A stretch of DNA of 10,174 bases. Source: JBAPRR01 sp049281195 (GTDB lineage Bacteria; Actinomycetota; Acidimicrobiia; Acidimicrobiales; CAVXTF01). The stretch covers positions 1 through 10,174 of the forward strand of contig JBAPRR010000041.1 of assembly GCA_049281195.1 (NCBI GenBank), in the 5' to 3' direction. Under the pieces are notes generated by a model that had not been told where the DNA came from, ran no database searches, and saw only the letters and a program-made list of their open reading frames with translations. The number at the start of each line of letters is the position of its first letter. Within the stretch, counting starts at the first letter, position 1. A program made the translations under genes and the position numbers. Positions 1 through 6,478 of the stretch are shown here, piece after piece.

Positions 1-2
1 TC

Positions 3-1673
3 ATACAGGCTGACGGGCAGGGTGACCTTGCGCAACAGCTCTGGTTCCTCGAGTTCGGGCAGTGGGCGATCCTGCATGGGCACAACCCGTTCATCACGAC
101 GTGGATCAATGCTCCGAACGGGGCGAACCTTCTCGGCAACACGGGCATCCTCCTTCCGAGCATCCTTGCGTCCCCGATAACCCTGTTGTTCGGTCCCGTT
201 GCGGGGTTCAACTTCTGGATGATCCTCGCATTCGCGCTCTCCGCCGGTTCCATGTACTTCGCGGTCTCGCACTGGGTGGCCTGGAAACCGGCCGCCTACA
301 TCGCAGGCCTCGTCTTCGGCTTCTCACCGTTCATGGTCGGTCAAGGACTTGGTCATCTCAACTTGCTGATCGAACCGGTCGCGCCTCTCGTGCTCTACGT
401 CGCCTACGAGATGCTGGTCGGCAACGGCAATGAGAGGACGCGTTCTTTAGGAGTCATTCTCGGACTGCTTCTCGCGGCGCAGTTCTTCGTCTCCACCGAG
501 ATTCTCGCCGGGATCGGAATGATGGGCGTGTTCGGTGTGTTCGCGGCGCTGATCTTCGACAGGAACCGGGTTATCGCGCGCGCCAGGACGATGACGGCAA
601 CGGTCGGGTGGGCATTGCTCACTTTTATCGTGATCTGTTTCTTACCGCTCATCTTGCTTTTCGAAGGAGCTGATCACTACGTCGGGCCGGCGCAACTCGG
701 ACTCGGCCAATTGCGCTCGGACCTCTTCTCGCTGATCGACCCGACCATTCTTCAGCTGATCCACCCAGGCGTGCTTACCGCACCATACGGTGATGTGGCG
801 GAGGCCGGGCTTTATCTGGGGCTACCTCTGTTGGTTTTCCTTGGAATCGCGTTCTGGAAACTGAGATCAAAGCCGGTGGTCAAAGGTCTCGGGGCGTTGG
901 CTGTGGTGGCGTGGGTTCTCACGCTCGGCCCGCGGCTCACAATCGCGGAACATTCGACTTCGATTCCCCTTCCTTTCGCGGCGATCGCGCGCCTACCGCT
1001 GATGGACAATCTCCTACCGAGTCGGCTTTCGGTATTCGTGTTTCTTTTCTCGGCACCGCTACTCGCGCTGGGCCTGGATCGGCTCCACTCCGTCATCGGA
1101 CGGAATACCGGTTCTGCGTTGAAGGCGGCGGGGATCGTCTCGGCCGTTGTGGCGTTGCTGTTCATACCGCTGATACCGAGTTGGCCGTACGGCGCAGGCA
1201 ACGTCACCGTGCCGTCTTTCTTCACGTCGGCCGCCGAACGGCAGATTCCGCCGGGAAGCACCGTGATCACGTATCCCTTCCCCATCGGGGTCAGTGCATT
1301 GCCCATGACGTGGCAAGCGGTCGACGCTATGCGTTACAAACTCGTCGGCGGCTACATAATCACGCCGCAGGCCGATGGCCGCGCGACGTTCTACGGGAGC
1401 GTCTCCGACATTAGCGGGCTCTCGTTCTACGCCTTCAATGGTGAACAATCGCTTCCCCGACTGAAACCCAACGTGTTGCGGGGGATCAAGCTCGATCTCG
1501 AGGTCTACGGCGTGGACACGATCATTGTCGCGAACTCGGGACACAATCCGGGGTACATGGAGCGGGCGTACGCCGCGGCCCTGAAAGAACCGGGACACGA
1601 CTACGACGGAACCTACGTATGGTTCGGGGTCAAGCAACGATTGGCCGACTTGAACGTCGCTAAACGTCCCTGA
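3..1673 (+). CDS. Polytopic membrane protein, possibly GT-C glycosyltransferase-like (5' end cut off by window edge)
   Basis: The frame is open from base 3 to the TGA at 1671-1673, giving 556 visible residues, so the true start lies left of the window. The TTG at 186 is an internal Leu codon. The visible N-terminus has a loop with GDLAQQLWF and HGHNPF, then many hydrophobic helices carrying GFSPFMVGQG and GHLNLL, roughly 9-11 membrane spans to about base 1190, and a soluble, probably extracytoplasmic C-terminal domain of about 160 residues. An Asp in the first outer loop followed by many helices and a C-terminal globular domain is the plan of GT-C glycosyltransferases (PMT/ArnT-like) and YfhO-like proteins, which move sugars from lipid carriers across the membrane. 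I recognise the pattern from actinobacterial membrane proteins of unassigned substrate; the enzymatic role is inference. The gene is followed by a 139-bp gap and no obvious U-tract terminator. Confidence 0.9.
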   Translation: MQADGQGDLAQQLWFLEFGQWAILHGHNPFITTWINAPNGANLLGNTGILLPSILASPITLLFGPVAGFNFWMILAFALSAGSMYFAVSHWVAWKPAAYIAGLVFGFSPFMVGQGLGHLNLLIEPVAPLVLYVAYEMLVGNGNERTRSLGVILGLLLAAQFFVSTEILAGIGMMGVFGVFAALIFDRNRVIARARTMTATVGWALLTFIVICFLPLILLFEGADHYVGPAQLGLGQLRSDLFSLIDPTILQLIHPGVLTAPYGDVAEAGLYLGLPLLVFLGIAFWKLRSKPVVKGLGALAVVAWVLTLGPRLTIAEHSTSIPLPFAAIARLPLMDNLLPSRLSVFVFLFSAPLLALGLDRLHSVIGRNTGSALKAAGIVSAVVALLFIPLIPSWPYGAGNVTVPSFFTSAAERQIPPGSTVITYPFPIGVSALPMTWQAVDAMRYKLVGGYIITPQADGRATFYGSVSDISGLSFYAFNGEQSLPRLKPNVLRGIKLDLEVYGVDTIIVANSGHNPGYMERAYAAALKEPGHDYDGTYVWFGVKQRLADLNVAKRP

Positions 1674-1812
1674 TCATCAATTTTTGGACTCAGCAAATCT
1701 CCTGTTTTGTCCGGTCGTAAGTGGGAAGAATCCGGCCGGAGGCGTTTTGGGGTTCCGCTTCTGATCGTCATGAGAGGAAGCTGGAGAACCTTGGAGAAAG
1801 GTGAGGATCCAA
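1674..1812. other. Intergenic gap with a 10-bp palindrome
   Basis: This 139-bp gap separates the GT-C-like gene from the small membrane protein gene. It contains the perfect palindrome TCCGGCCGGA (1731-1740), which has no loop and no following T-run, so it is not a convincing terminator. Purine-rich stretches (GGAG at 1793-1796, GGTGAGG at 1800-1806) precede the next gene and can serve as ribosome binding sites. A TTGGAC hexamer at 1684-1689 could be a -35 box, but I see no good -10 element at the right distance. Confidence 0.4.
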
Positions 1813-2067
1813 ATGATCGCAGGCATCGTCAGTAGCTTGATTGCATTTGCAGTGGGCGCCATCCTTGATTTCGCAGTAACGGCAAGCCCATACCAGCACG
1901 GGTTAAACATCCGCACCGTCGGGGTCATCTTGATGATCGTCGGAGCAGTCGGATTCGTGCTTTCGATCGCCGCTGGGGCCATGTGGGGCAACGGCCCACG
2001 CCGGCACCGTACGGTTGTCGATGATGGTCAGGGCAACGTCGTAAGGCGCGAGGACACCTACATCTAA
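1813..2067 (+). CDS. DUF6458-like small two-helix membrane protein
   Basis: An 84-residue protein starting MIAGIVSSLIAFAVGAILDF, with two hydrophobic helices (about 2-22 and 36-59) and a short charged tail with RRHRTVVDDGQG and RREDTYI. The arrangement (a glycine-rich first helix with AVGAIL, a second helix with VILMIVGAVGFVLS, then RRRT-VVDD and a tail) matches the actinobacterial DUF6458 family, whose function is unknown. I chose ATG 1813 because family members begin just before the first helix and GGTGAGG (1800-1806) sits 6 bases upstream. A GTG at 1801 would add four residues and has GGAG upstream of it, so it cannot be excluded. The gene converges on the response regulator gene, with 26 bp between the two stop codons. 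Confidence 0.8.
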   Translation: MIAGIVSSLIAFAVGAILDFAVTASPYQHGLNIRTVGVILMIVGAVGFVLSIAAGAMWGNGPRRHRTVVDDGQGNVVRREDTYI

Positions 2068-2074
2068 GCCTCGC

Positions 2075-2094
2075 GGAAGCCTCAGTGGGGCTCC
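2075..2094. terminator. Weak bulged hairpin between convergent genes
   Basis: Between the convergent stop codons, GGAAGCC (2075-2081) can pair with GGCTCC (2089-2094) around a 7-base loop, leaving one bulged A. No T-run follows on either strand. It could act as a bidirectional terminator for the small membrane protein gene and the five-gene unit, but the stem is short and the call is weak. Confidence 0.25.
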
Positions 2095-2699
2095 TATAAC
2101 CATCCTCGTTCGTCGGCCGTCCTGACGGCCTCAGCCCGGTTACGCGCTCCCGCCTTCGCTATTGCAGCGGAGAGGTAGTTGCGGACAGTTCCTTCCGAGA
2201 GGAAGAGCTTGTCTGCGATCTCCGACACGGTTGCGCCGGGCCGGGCGGCGACGAGGACATCGCGTTCGCGGGCAGTCAACGGGGAAATCCCCTCCGCGAG
2301 CGTGGCAGCCGCCAGTATCGGGTCCACGACCCGTTCTCCGGCGGCGACCCGGCGAATCGCATCTGAAAGTTGCTCGGCGGGAGCGTCCTTCACCACGAAG
2401 CCGCACGCGCCAGACTCCATCGCCCGTCTCAGGTAGCCGGGCCTGCCGAATGTGGTCAGTATCAGGGATCGGCAGGTAGGTACCTCGTGGGCCAGTACCC
2501 CCGCTGCGGCGAGTCCATCTATCCCCGGCATCTCGATGTCCAATAGGGCCACGTCTGGATTGTGTCGCTTGGCCGCGGGCACGACCTCGTCACCTCTTCC
2601 CACCGTGGCTACCACGCTGAAGTCGTCCTGCAGAGAGAGAAGGGCCGCCAGGGCGCTTCGAATCAGCTCCTGATCGTCTGCGATCAGAATCCTGATCAT
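2094..2699 (-). CDS. DesR-like response regulator, NarL/LuxR family
   Basis: A 201-residue two-domain regulator. The receiver domain (about 1-118) has the acidic pair D8-D9, the phospho-acceptor D54 in ALLDIEMPG, T82/T83 in LILTTFG, and K104 in VVKDAP, so all catalytic positions are present. The LuxR-type helix-turn-helix (about 137-201) has LTARERDVL and LFLSEGTVRNYLSAAI. Receiver wording such as RGDEVVPAA and GRPGYLRRAMESGA is typical of actinobacterial DesR-like regulators encoded beside DesK kinases. The start is ATG 2699, whose ATGA overlaps the kinase stop codon, which indicates translational coupling. A GGAG lies about 11 bases upstream, so the SD is poor. It probably binds DNA as a phosphorylated dimer and controls the adjacent ABC transporter and perhaps other genes. 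The last codon is TTA. Confidence 0.95.
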   Translation of the reverse strand: MIRILIADDQELIRSALAALLSLQDDFSVVATVGRGDEVVPAAKRHNPDVALLDIEMPGIDGLAAAGVLAHEVPTCRSLILTTFGRPGYLRRAMESGACGFVVKDAPAEQLSDAIRRVAAGERVVDPILAAATLAEGISPLTARERDVLVAARPGATVSEIADKLFLSEGTVRNYLSAAIAKAGARNRAEAVRTADERGWL

Positions 2700-3856
2700 G
2701 ACGCGAGGGTCTCCGGGTGAATGGTCACCTTCAGACGCCACCCCCGGGGCTGCATCGGTCCCGCGTCGACTGTCCCGCCCACAGCGGCTACACGTTCTTT
2801 GAGGCCGGAAAGGCCGTTGCCCGAGGATGTTGCGCCATTCAGGCCTACGCCGTCGTCGGTTATCTCGACGTACGATGACGCGACCCGCACCGCGCACGAC
2901 GACGCGTGCGAGTGCCTGATCACATTGGTGAGGCCTTCGCGCAGTGCCCAACCGAAGAGTTCTTGACGTTGTGGGTCCGTCACCTCGACCGCGTTCGGCA
3001 TATCGGCGACTATGCCCGCAGCGCGCAGGAGCTCACGTCCTGTCGCCAGCTCTCCGGTGAGCGTCACCTCGCGGTAGTTGGCGACCGCGGCGCGCACGTC
3101 GGCGAGGGACCGCCGTGCCAGCGCCTCCACTTCGCTCATCTCGCGTCGGGAACCATCGGGATCGGTCTCGCCCAACCGGCAGGCCAGTCCGGCCTTGACG
3201 GTGATGGCGGTGAGTGAGTGCCCGAGGAGATCGTGAAGGTCCCTCGCGATGCGTGACCTTTCGTTCTCGGCGGCCAGACGTGCGATCTCTGCGCGCGCAT
3301 CGGCGAGGGCCTGGTTTCCGCGCATCATCTGCCGGGAACCGAAGACGCCGAGCGCCACTATCGGGATAGCCACTGCGGTGGCGTTGTCGATGTCGGTCAG
3401 GAAGCCGGCATGCCATGACGGGATCGCCGCCGGTACGAAGATCGCCGCGAGCGTCAGACCACCCACGACCGGGACCGCGCGCAACCCGAGCCGGATCACG
3501 GTGACCACCGAGATGTACGTGCACATGATGAACGCTTCTTGATGCGCGAATGGCAGCTCCGCGATGAACAGCGCCACGAAGGTTGCGTATAGGGGCCAGA
3601 AGCTCTTCGAAGTTTCCGAGTAGCTCAGGTTCAGAATGACCACCCAGCAGATGCAGAAGACCCCGATTATGGTGTACCCGGCAACGGCTCCCGCCCCACG
3701 CGAGTGGTCCGTGACGGCATTGATCCCATAAAGCAGGTACACGCTGAGGGCTATGGGAAGAATGAGCCTCCGCCACCCCTGGCCCCATTTGCGTTGGCGC
3801 GCCAACCATTCGGCTTCACCGGCGCTCGCCGGTTGGATTTCGGGATCCACAGGCAA
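2696..3856 (-). CDS. DesK-like sensor histidine kinase (HisKA_3 type)
   Basis: A 386-residue kinase. About six transmembrane helices fall between residues 30 and 176, with only short loops and no large extracytoplasmic sensor domain, so it probably senses within or at the membrane. A likely coiled-coil linker (about 180-202) leads to the HisKA_3 motif RIARDLHDLLGHSLT with phospho-acceptor H208. The ATPase domain shows the N box REGLTNVIRHSHA (N311), the G1 box DDGVGLNG (334-341) and the G2 region GNGLSGLKERV (346-356). This layout matches DesK of Bacillus subtilis and the YvfT/LnrJ class beside ABC exporters. The start is unusual: TTG at 3856 or GTG at 3850, because an in-frame stop lies seven codons upstream and there is no ATG nearby. 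No clear ribosome binding site is visible. It lies 41 bp after the permease gene and overlaps the response regulator gene by 4 bp. Confidence 0.93.
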   Translation of the reverse strand: MPVDPEIQPASAGEAEWLARQRKWGQGWRRLILPIALSVYLLYGINAVTDHSRGAGAVAGYTIIGVFCICWVVILNLSYSETSKSFWPLYATFVALFIAELPFAHQEAFIMCTYISVVTVIRLGLRAVPVVGGLTLAAIFVPAAIPSWHAGFLTDIDNATAVAIPIVALGVFGSRQMMRGNQALADARAEIARLAAENERSRIARDLHDLLGHSLTAITVKAGLACRLGETDPDGSRREMSEVEALARRSLADVRAAVANYREVTLTGELATGRELLRAAGIVADMPNAVEVTDPQRQELFGWALREGLTNVIRHSHASSCAVRVASSYVEITDDGVGLNGATSSGNGLSGLKERVAAVGGTVDAGPMQPRGWRLKVTIHPETLAS

Positions 3857-3897
3857 ACCGTACTTGTGCTGGTTTCAGGACTTTTGGGGTTCCGGGC

Positions 3898-4629
3898 TCA
3901 GACCCGCTTGGTGTCGCGCTGGTATGCGAGGAGCGCAATCGGGAACAGGACGACGGACCAGGCTGCCACGACTATCCAACCCTGAGCGGGCCACTGGCCG
4001 CCCCCGAAGGCCACCTTGCCGGCCTGGACCAGCCAGTAGGAGGGGAGTGCCTTCATTATGTCGAACAATGCACCGCTCTTCGCCAGGAAGAAGGCGTACG
4101 CGCCTCCCAGGAGGGAGAACAGCGTCACGATCCCACCGATGGCAGGAGGAAGCGAGTCGGCCGTGAGAACGTGCCCGAGGAAGATGCCGAGCACCGTGAA
4201 CGGGATCAAGGCGACGAGCACAAGACCGATGACGGTGAACCATTCCGCGGCGGACAGCCGCACGCCGAAGGCCAGTCCGCAAAGGCACATGACAGCCATT
4301 GTCAGCGTGGCCCGCAGGTAACCGGCAATGACTTTCGCCGTGAAGTAGGAGCGCACAGTGAGCGGCGTGATCCTCAACTGCCGAGTCCACCCGATTCCGC
4401 GCTCTGCTGCGATTGCCGCGCCACTGCCGATAACAGCCGCCATCGTGCCGAGAGCTGTCATCCCGGTCATGAAGTAGAGAGGGAAGCTGATGCCGTCGAA
4501 GTGGGCGTGCTTGTTGGATCCTGCTATCGCCAGATAGAGCACAACTGGAAACCCCAGGCTGAGGATCAGGTACTTGCGGTTGCGAAAGCTTCTCAGGACT
4601 TCGAAGCGTATGTATTTGGAGCGGGTCAT
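3898..4629 (-). CDS. ABC-2 type transporter permease
   Basis: A 243-residue integral membrane subunit with six predicted helices (about 20-36, 51-72, 99-121, 130-153, 162-183, 217-236), the usual length and topology of ABC-2 exporter permeases. Between helices 2 and 3 is the conserved cytoplasmic stretch ERGIGWTRQLRITPL (76-90), the E-R-x-x-G-x-x-x-x-L-x-x-x-P signature that contacts the ATPase. It should pair with the ATPase encoded just upstream to form a (2+2) exporter. ATG 4629 overlaps the ATPase stop codon (ATGA), and AGGAGG (plus-strand 4634-4639) lies 4 bases upstream inside the ATPase gene, so coupled translation is likely. The substrate cannot be read from the sequence; relatives beside DesKR-type systems (YvfS, LnrM/N) suggest a lipid-active compound, antibiotic or membrane component. 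Confidence 0.94.
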   Translation of the reverse strand: MTRSKYIRFEVLRSFRNRKYLILSLGFPVVLYLAIAGSNKHAHFDGISFPLYFMTGMTALGTMAAVIGSGAAIAAERGIGWTRQLRITPLTVRSYFTAKVIAGYLRATLTMAVMCLCGLAFGVRLSAAEWFTVIGLVLVALIPFTVLGIFLGHVLTADSLPPAIGGIVTLFSLLGGAYAFFLAKSGALFDIMKALPSYWLVQAGKVAFGGGQWPAQGWIVVAAWSVVLFPIALLAYQRDTKRV

Positions 4630-5561
4630 CGGACCTCCTGCAGGTTGTCGGGGTTGAGATTCTCGTCGGCGGTCAGCTCGAGGAATGCCTCCTCGAGGCC
4701 TGCACCGTGTACTTCAATATCTCGGGCGGCCGGGTAGCGATCGGTGAGTGCACGAAGCGCGGCATCGGAGTCGGCGCATATGAGGATTACGGCTTCACCG
4801 TGGCGGTCGAAGCTCGTCACGCCAGGGAGGTTGCCGAGCTCGCGCATGTCAACTTCGGGAAGAGTCGTACGGATCGTGCGCCCTCCGGCCTTCGCCTTTA
4901 TCTCGGTCGTCGGGCCATCTGCCACTATGTGCCCGTTCGCCATCAGCACGATGCGATCTGCATACAGGTCAGCTTCTTCGAGATAATGCGTGGCGAAAAT
5001 AACGGTCTTTCCCTGCGCCGCGAATCCCCGCACCGACGCCCAGAACTCGCGCCTGGCGTCGACGTCGAGCGCGGCGGTCGGTTCGTCGAGAAGGAGCAGA
5101 TCCGGGTTCGCCACCAGCGCCATAGCGAAGCGGACCCTCTGGGTCTGACCACCGGACAACTTGTTCGTCCTCCGCTCCGCGATCTCGGCGGTACCGGTCA
5201 GCTTCAGCACGTCGGAGACGTCGAGGGGACGCGGGTAAAGAGATCCGATCATCGTCACGAGCTCGCGAACGGTCAGGTAGTCGATGAGCGATCCCGTCTG
5301 GAGCATCCCGCCCACGACTCCTGCAGCTACAGCTTTTCTCGGAGGCATGCCGAACAACGACACATTTCCGCCATCGGGTCTTGTAAGGCCCAGGATCATG
5401 TCGATCGTGGTCGACTTTCCCGCTCCGTTGGGACCTAGAAGGGCAACCGTTTCCCCGGGGACGATCTTCAGATCGATCGACCGGACCGCGTGGATCGGCC
5501 CGAACGATTTCGATACACCCGAGAGGACGATCCCTCCGCTTGGAATTGGTTCATGGTTCAT
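4626..5561 (-). CDS. ABC transporter ATP-binding protein with C-terminal DUF4162-like domain
   Basis: A 311-residue nucleotide-binding subunit. The motifs are all intact: Walker A GPNGAGKST (43-51), Q-loop Q88, signature LSGGQ (135-139), Walker B LLLLDEP (155-161), and the switch His in ATHYLEEAD (H192). After residue about 220 there is an extra domain ending GAGLEEAFLELT, typical of the DUF4162 extension on DrrA/YvfR-type exporter ATPases. It should energise export by the permease encoded downstream with a 4-bp overlap. The start is ATG 5561. No strong Shine-Dalgarno is visible (GAGG lies more than 15 bases upstream), so translation may depend on readthrough from the regulator gene or on a leaderless transcript. 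The 68-bp gap to the tetR-like gene carries an inverted repeat at 5621-5632. Confidence 0.96.
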   Translation of the reverse strand: MNHEPIPSGGIVLSGVSKSFGPIHAVRSIDLKIVPGETVALLGPNGAGKSTTIDMILGLTRPDGGNVSLFGMPPRKAVAAGVVGGMLQTGSLIDYLTVRELVTMIGSLYPRPLDVSDVLKLTGTAEIAERRTNKLSGGQTQRVRFAMALVANPDLLLLDEPTAALDVDARREFWASVRGFAAQGKTVIFATHYLEEADLYADRIVLMANGHIVADGPTTEIKAKAGGRTIRTTLPEVDMRELGNLPGVTSFDRHGEAVILICADSDAALRALTDRYPAARDIEVHGAGLEEAFLELTADENLNPDNLQEVR

Positions 5562-5629
5562 ACAAAGAGAGTTGCACGCACCTCGATCTGGTTGAAGTGC
5601 CGTCGATCACAACTTCGATATGACAAATG
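5562..5629 (-). promoter_or_regulatory. Intergenic region upstream of the ABC ATPase, possible weak internal promoter
   Basis: This gap lies between the TetR stop codon and the ATPase start. A TTGACG hexamer (minus strand, plus coordinates 5633-5638, inside the last codons of tetR) could be a -35 box. The slot 17 bases later (5610-5615) reads AAGTTG, a poor -10. The inverted repeat at 5621-5632 would fall in the spacer. An internal promoter under separate control, for example by DesR, is possible but not demonstrated by sequence. Confidence 0.25.
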
Positions 5630-5632
5630 TCA
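5621..5632. promoter_or_regulatory. Inverted repeat TGACA-N2-TGTCA overlapping the tetR stop codon
   Basis: The plus strand reads TGACAAATGTCA, two perfect 5-bp arms around 2 bases. Its right end contains the TetR stop codon and it sits 60 bp before the ATPase start. It is a candidate operator for the TetR protein or the response regulator. Repeats of this size occur by chance several times in 10 kb, so the position is the main argument. Confidence 0.3.
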
Positions 5633-6355
5633 CGTCAAACTGAAACCGAGCGACAAGGCGATGTCTCCGATGGTGTTCTCGAAGAAGAGCTCCGGATCGA
5701 GGACCGTGTTGCGCCAATGGCCGAACAGTTCGAGGGAGATGATGCCGATCAGGGTGGACCAGGCGCGGACCGTTGCCGCGACGGTGGCGAGCGGCATGCC
5801 CGGCAGAAGGCCTTCGGTGACCGGGGCGAGTGCGGCTGCAAGCGCGGTCTCGTCGACATCGGTGTGTGTGGTCGTGGCCGTGTCATTCAACACGCGCAAT
5901 GCACCTGTCGAATATGCATCAACGACGGGTCGAGTAAGTGCGGTCGCCACCCGTACGTAAGGCGCCACGGTCGTTTCTGGTGCCATGTAGCCGGGAACGG
6001 GCGATCCGAAGATGAGGCCCCATTCATTCGGATTCCCGATCGCCCAGTTGCGGATCGCTCGTGGCACCATGGGCCATCTATCGGAGAAACTCGGGTTCGA
6101 TGAACACGCTGAGGCTGCGGACTCGGCGGTGTCTGCAAGAGACTCATATGCGGTCTGGATGAGAGCGGTCAGAAGAGCGTCGCGTCCGTCGAAGTAGCGG
6201 TAGAGGGCCGACGGGGCGATCTCGAGGTCGCGGGCGACCGATCGCAGGGACAGGGCGATAGGCCCGTCCTTGGCCAGCCGCGCCTTGGCCGTGTGGAGGA
6301 TCTCGTTTCGGATCTCGGTCCGTACCCGGTCACGGGCTGTTCGTGCGGTCGGCAT
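5630..6355 (-). CDS. TetR/AcrR family transcriptional regulator with WHG-type C-terminal domain
   Basis: A 241-residue repressor-type protein. The N-terminal helix-turn-helix (about 13-60) reads LSLRSVARDLEIAPSALYRYF, the canonical TetR DNA-binding region. The ligand domain carries NEWGLIFGSPVPGYMAPETT (110-129) and, near the end, AWSTLIGIISLELFGHW (198-214), hallmarks of the actinobacterial TetR WHG domain. In that motif the usual LHG is LIG here, so the His is replaced. I prefer ATG 6355, which puts the normal short basic leader before the HTH. A GTG at 6388 would add 11 residues and extend the protein toward the operator. Neither start has a clear SD. The gene is divergent from the F420-type genes and is first in the minus-strand series, so it is well placed to control both sides through the operator at 6401-6413. 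Confidence 0.92.
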   Translation of the reverse strand: MPTARTARDRVRTEIRNEILHTAKARLAKDGPIALSLRSVARDLEIAPSALYRYFDGRDALLTALIQTAYESLADTAESAASACSSNPSFSDRWPMVPRAIRNWAIGNPNEWGLIFGSPVPGYMAPETTVAPYVRVATALTRPVVDAYSTGALRVLNDTATTTHTDVDETALAAALAPVTEGLLPGMPLATVAATVRAWSTLIGIISLELFGHWRNTVLDPELFFENTIGDIALSLGFSLT

Positions 6356-6394
6356 GACGTCAGTCTGACTTCTCGGCTTCGAGAACACAAGTAC

Positions 6395-6423
6395 TTGACG
6401 AGAACAATGTTCTTAAATATGAT
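6395..6423 (+). promoter_or_regulatory. Sigma-70/SigA-type promoter for the F420-type genes
   Basis: TTGACG (6395-6400) and TATGAT (6418-6423) match the -35 and -10 consensus at five of six positions each, with exactly 17 bases between them. Transcription would begin near 6430, giving a leader of about 49 bases before ATG 6479, with AGGAGG 6 bases ahead of the start. This is the best promoter seen in the window. The adjacent A/T-rich run TTAAATAT helps the -10. Confidence 0.75.
6401..6413. promoter_or_regulatory. Candidate TetR operator AGAACA-A-TGTTCT
   Basis: A perfect inverted repeat with 6-bp arms around a single central base, filling most of the spacer between the -35 and -10 boxes. A protein bound here would block RNA polymerase. 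The form (GAACA-N-TGTTC) is similar to operators of actinobacterial TetR regulators such as KstR (AAC-N2-GTT core). The divergent tetR-like gene next door is the natural candidate for the binding protein. Extra half-sites GAACAC (6383-6388) and GTGTTC (6426-6431) lie symmetrically around its centre at 6407. Confidence 0.65.
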
Positions 6424-6478
6424 CAGTGTTCGAAGGTCCCAGTTCCGAGAAAATCGGGGCGCAGACAGGAGGAACACG

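Noticed and set aside
62..433. Open frame at the left edge overlapping the GT-C-like gene
   Set aside because: Arg/His-rich shadow with no motif; the overlapping +3 frame is an uninterrupted membrane protein.
1731..1740. TCCGGCCGGA palindrome as a terminator
   Set aside because: It is a loopless palindrome with no T-run directly after it; self-complementary GC-rich 10-mers are frequent in such genomes.
2700..2951. N-terminal extension of the response regulator frame
   Set aside because: The frame is open upstream of ATG 2699, but the translated extension is Arg-rich and lies inside the kinase gene; the receiver domain begins exactly at MIRILIADD.
3033..3809. Long open frame on the minus strand overlapping the histidine kinase in another frame
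   Set aside because: It has no recognisable domain, is rich in Arg/Gly/Pro/His as expected for a GC-rich shadow frame, and lies entirely inside a well-supported kinase gene on the same strand.
6355..6362. TGACGTCA palindrome touching the tetR start codon
   Set aside because: An 8-bp palindrome of this size is expected by chance many times in 10 kb, and it overlaps coding sequence; no second copy supports it as an operator.
6356..6388. GTG 6388 as the tetR start
   Set aside because: It adds 11 residues (MFSKPRSQTDV) not typical of the family, has no SD, and would bring the start into the operator region; ATG 6355 gives the normal leader before the HTH. It is not excluded.
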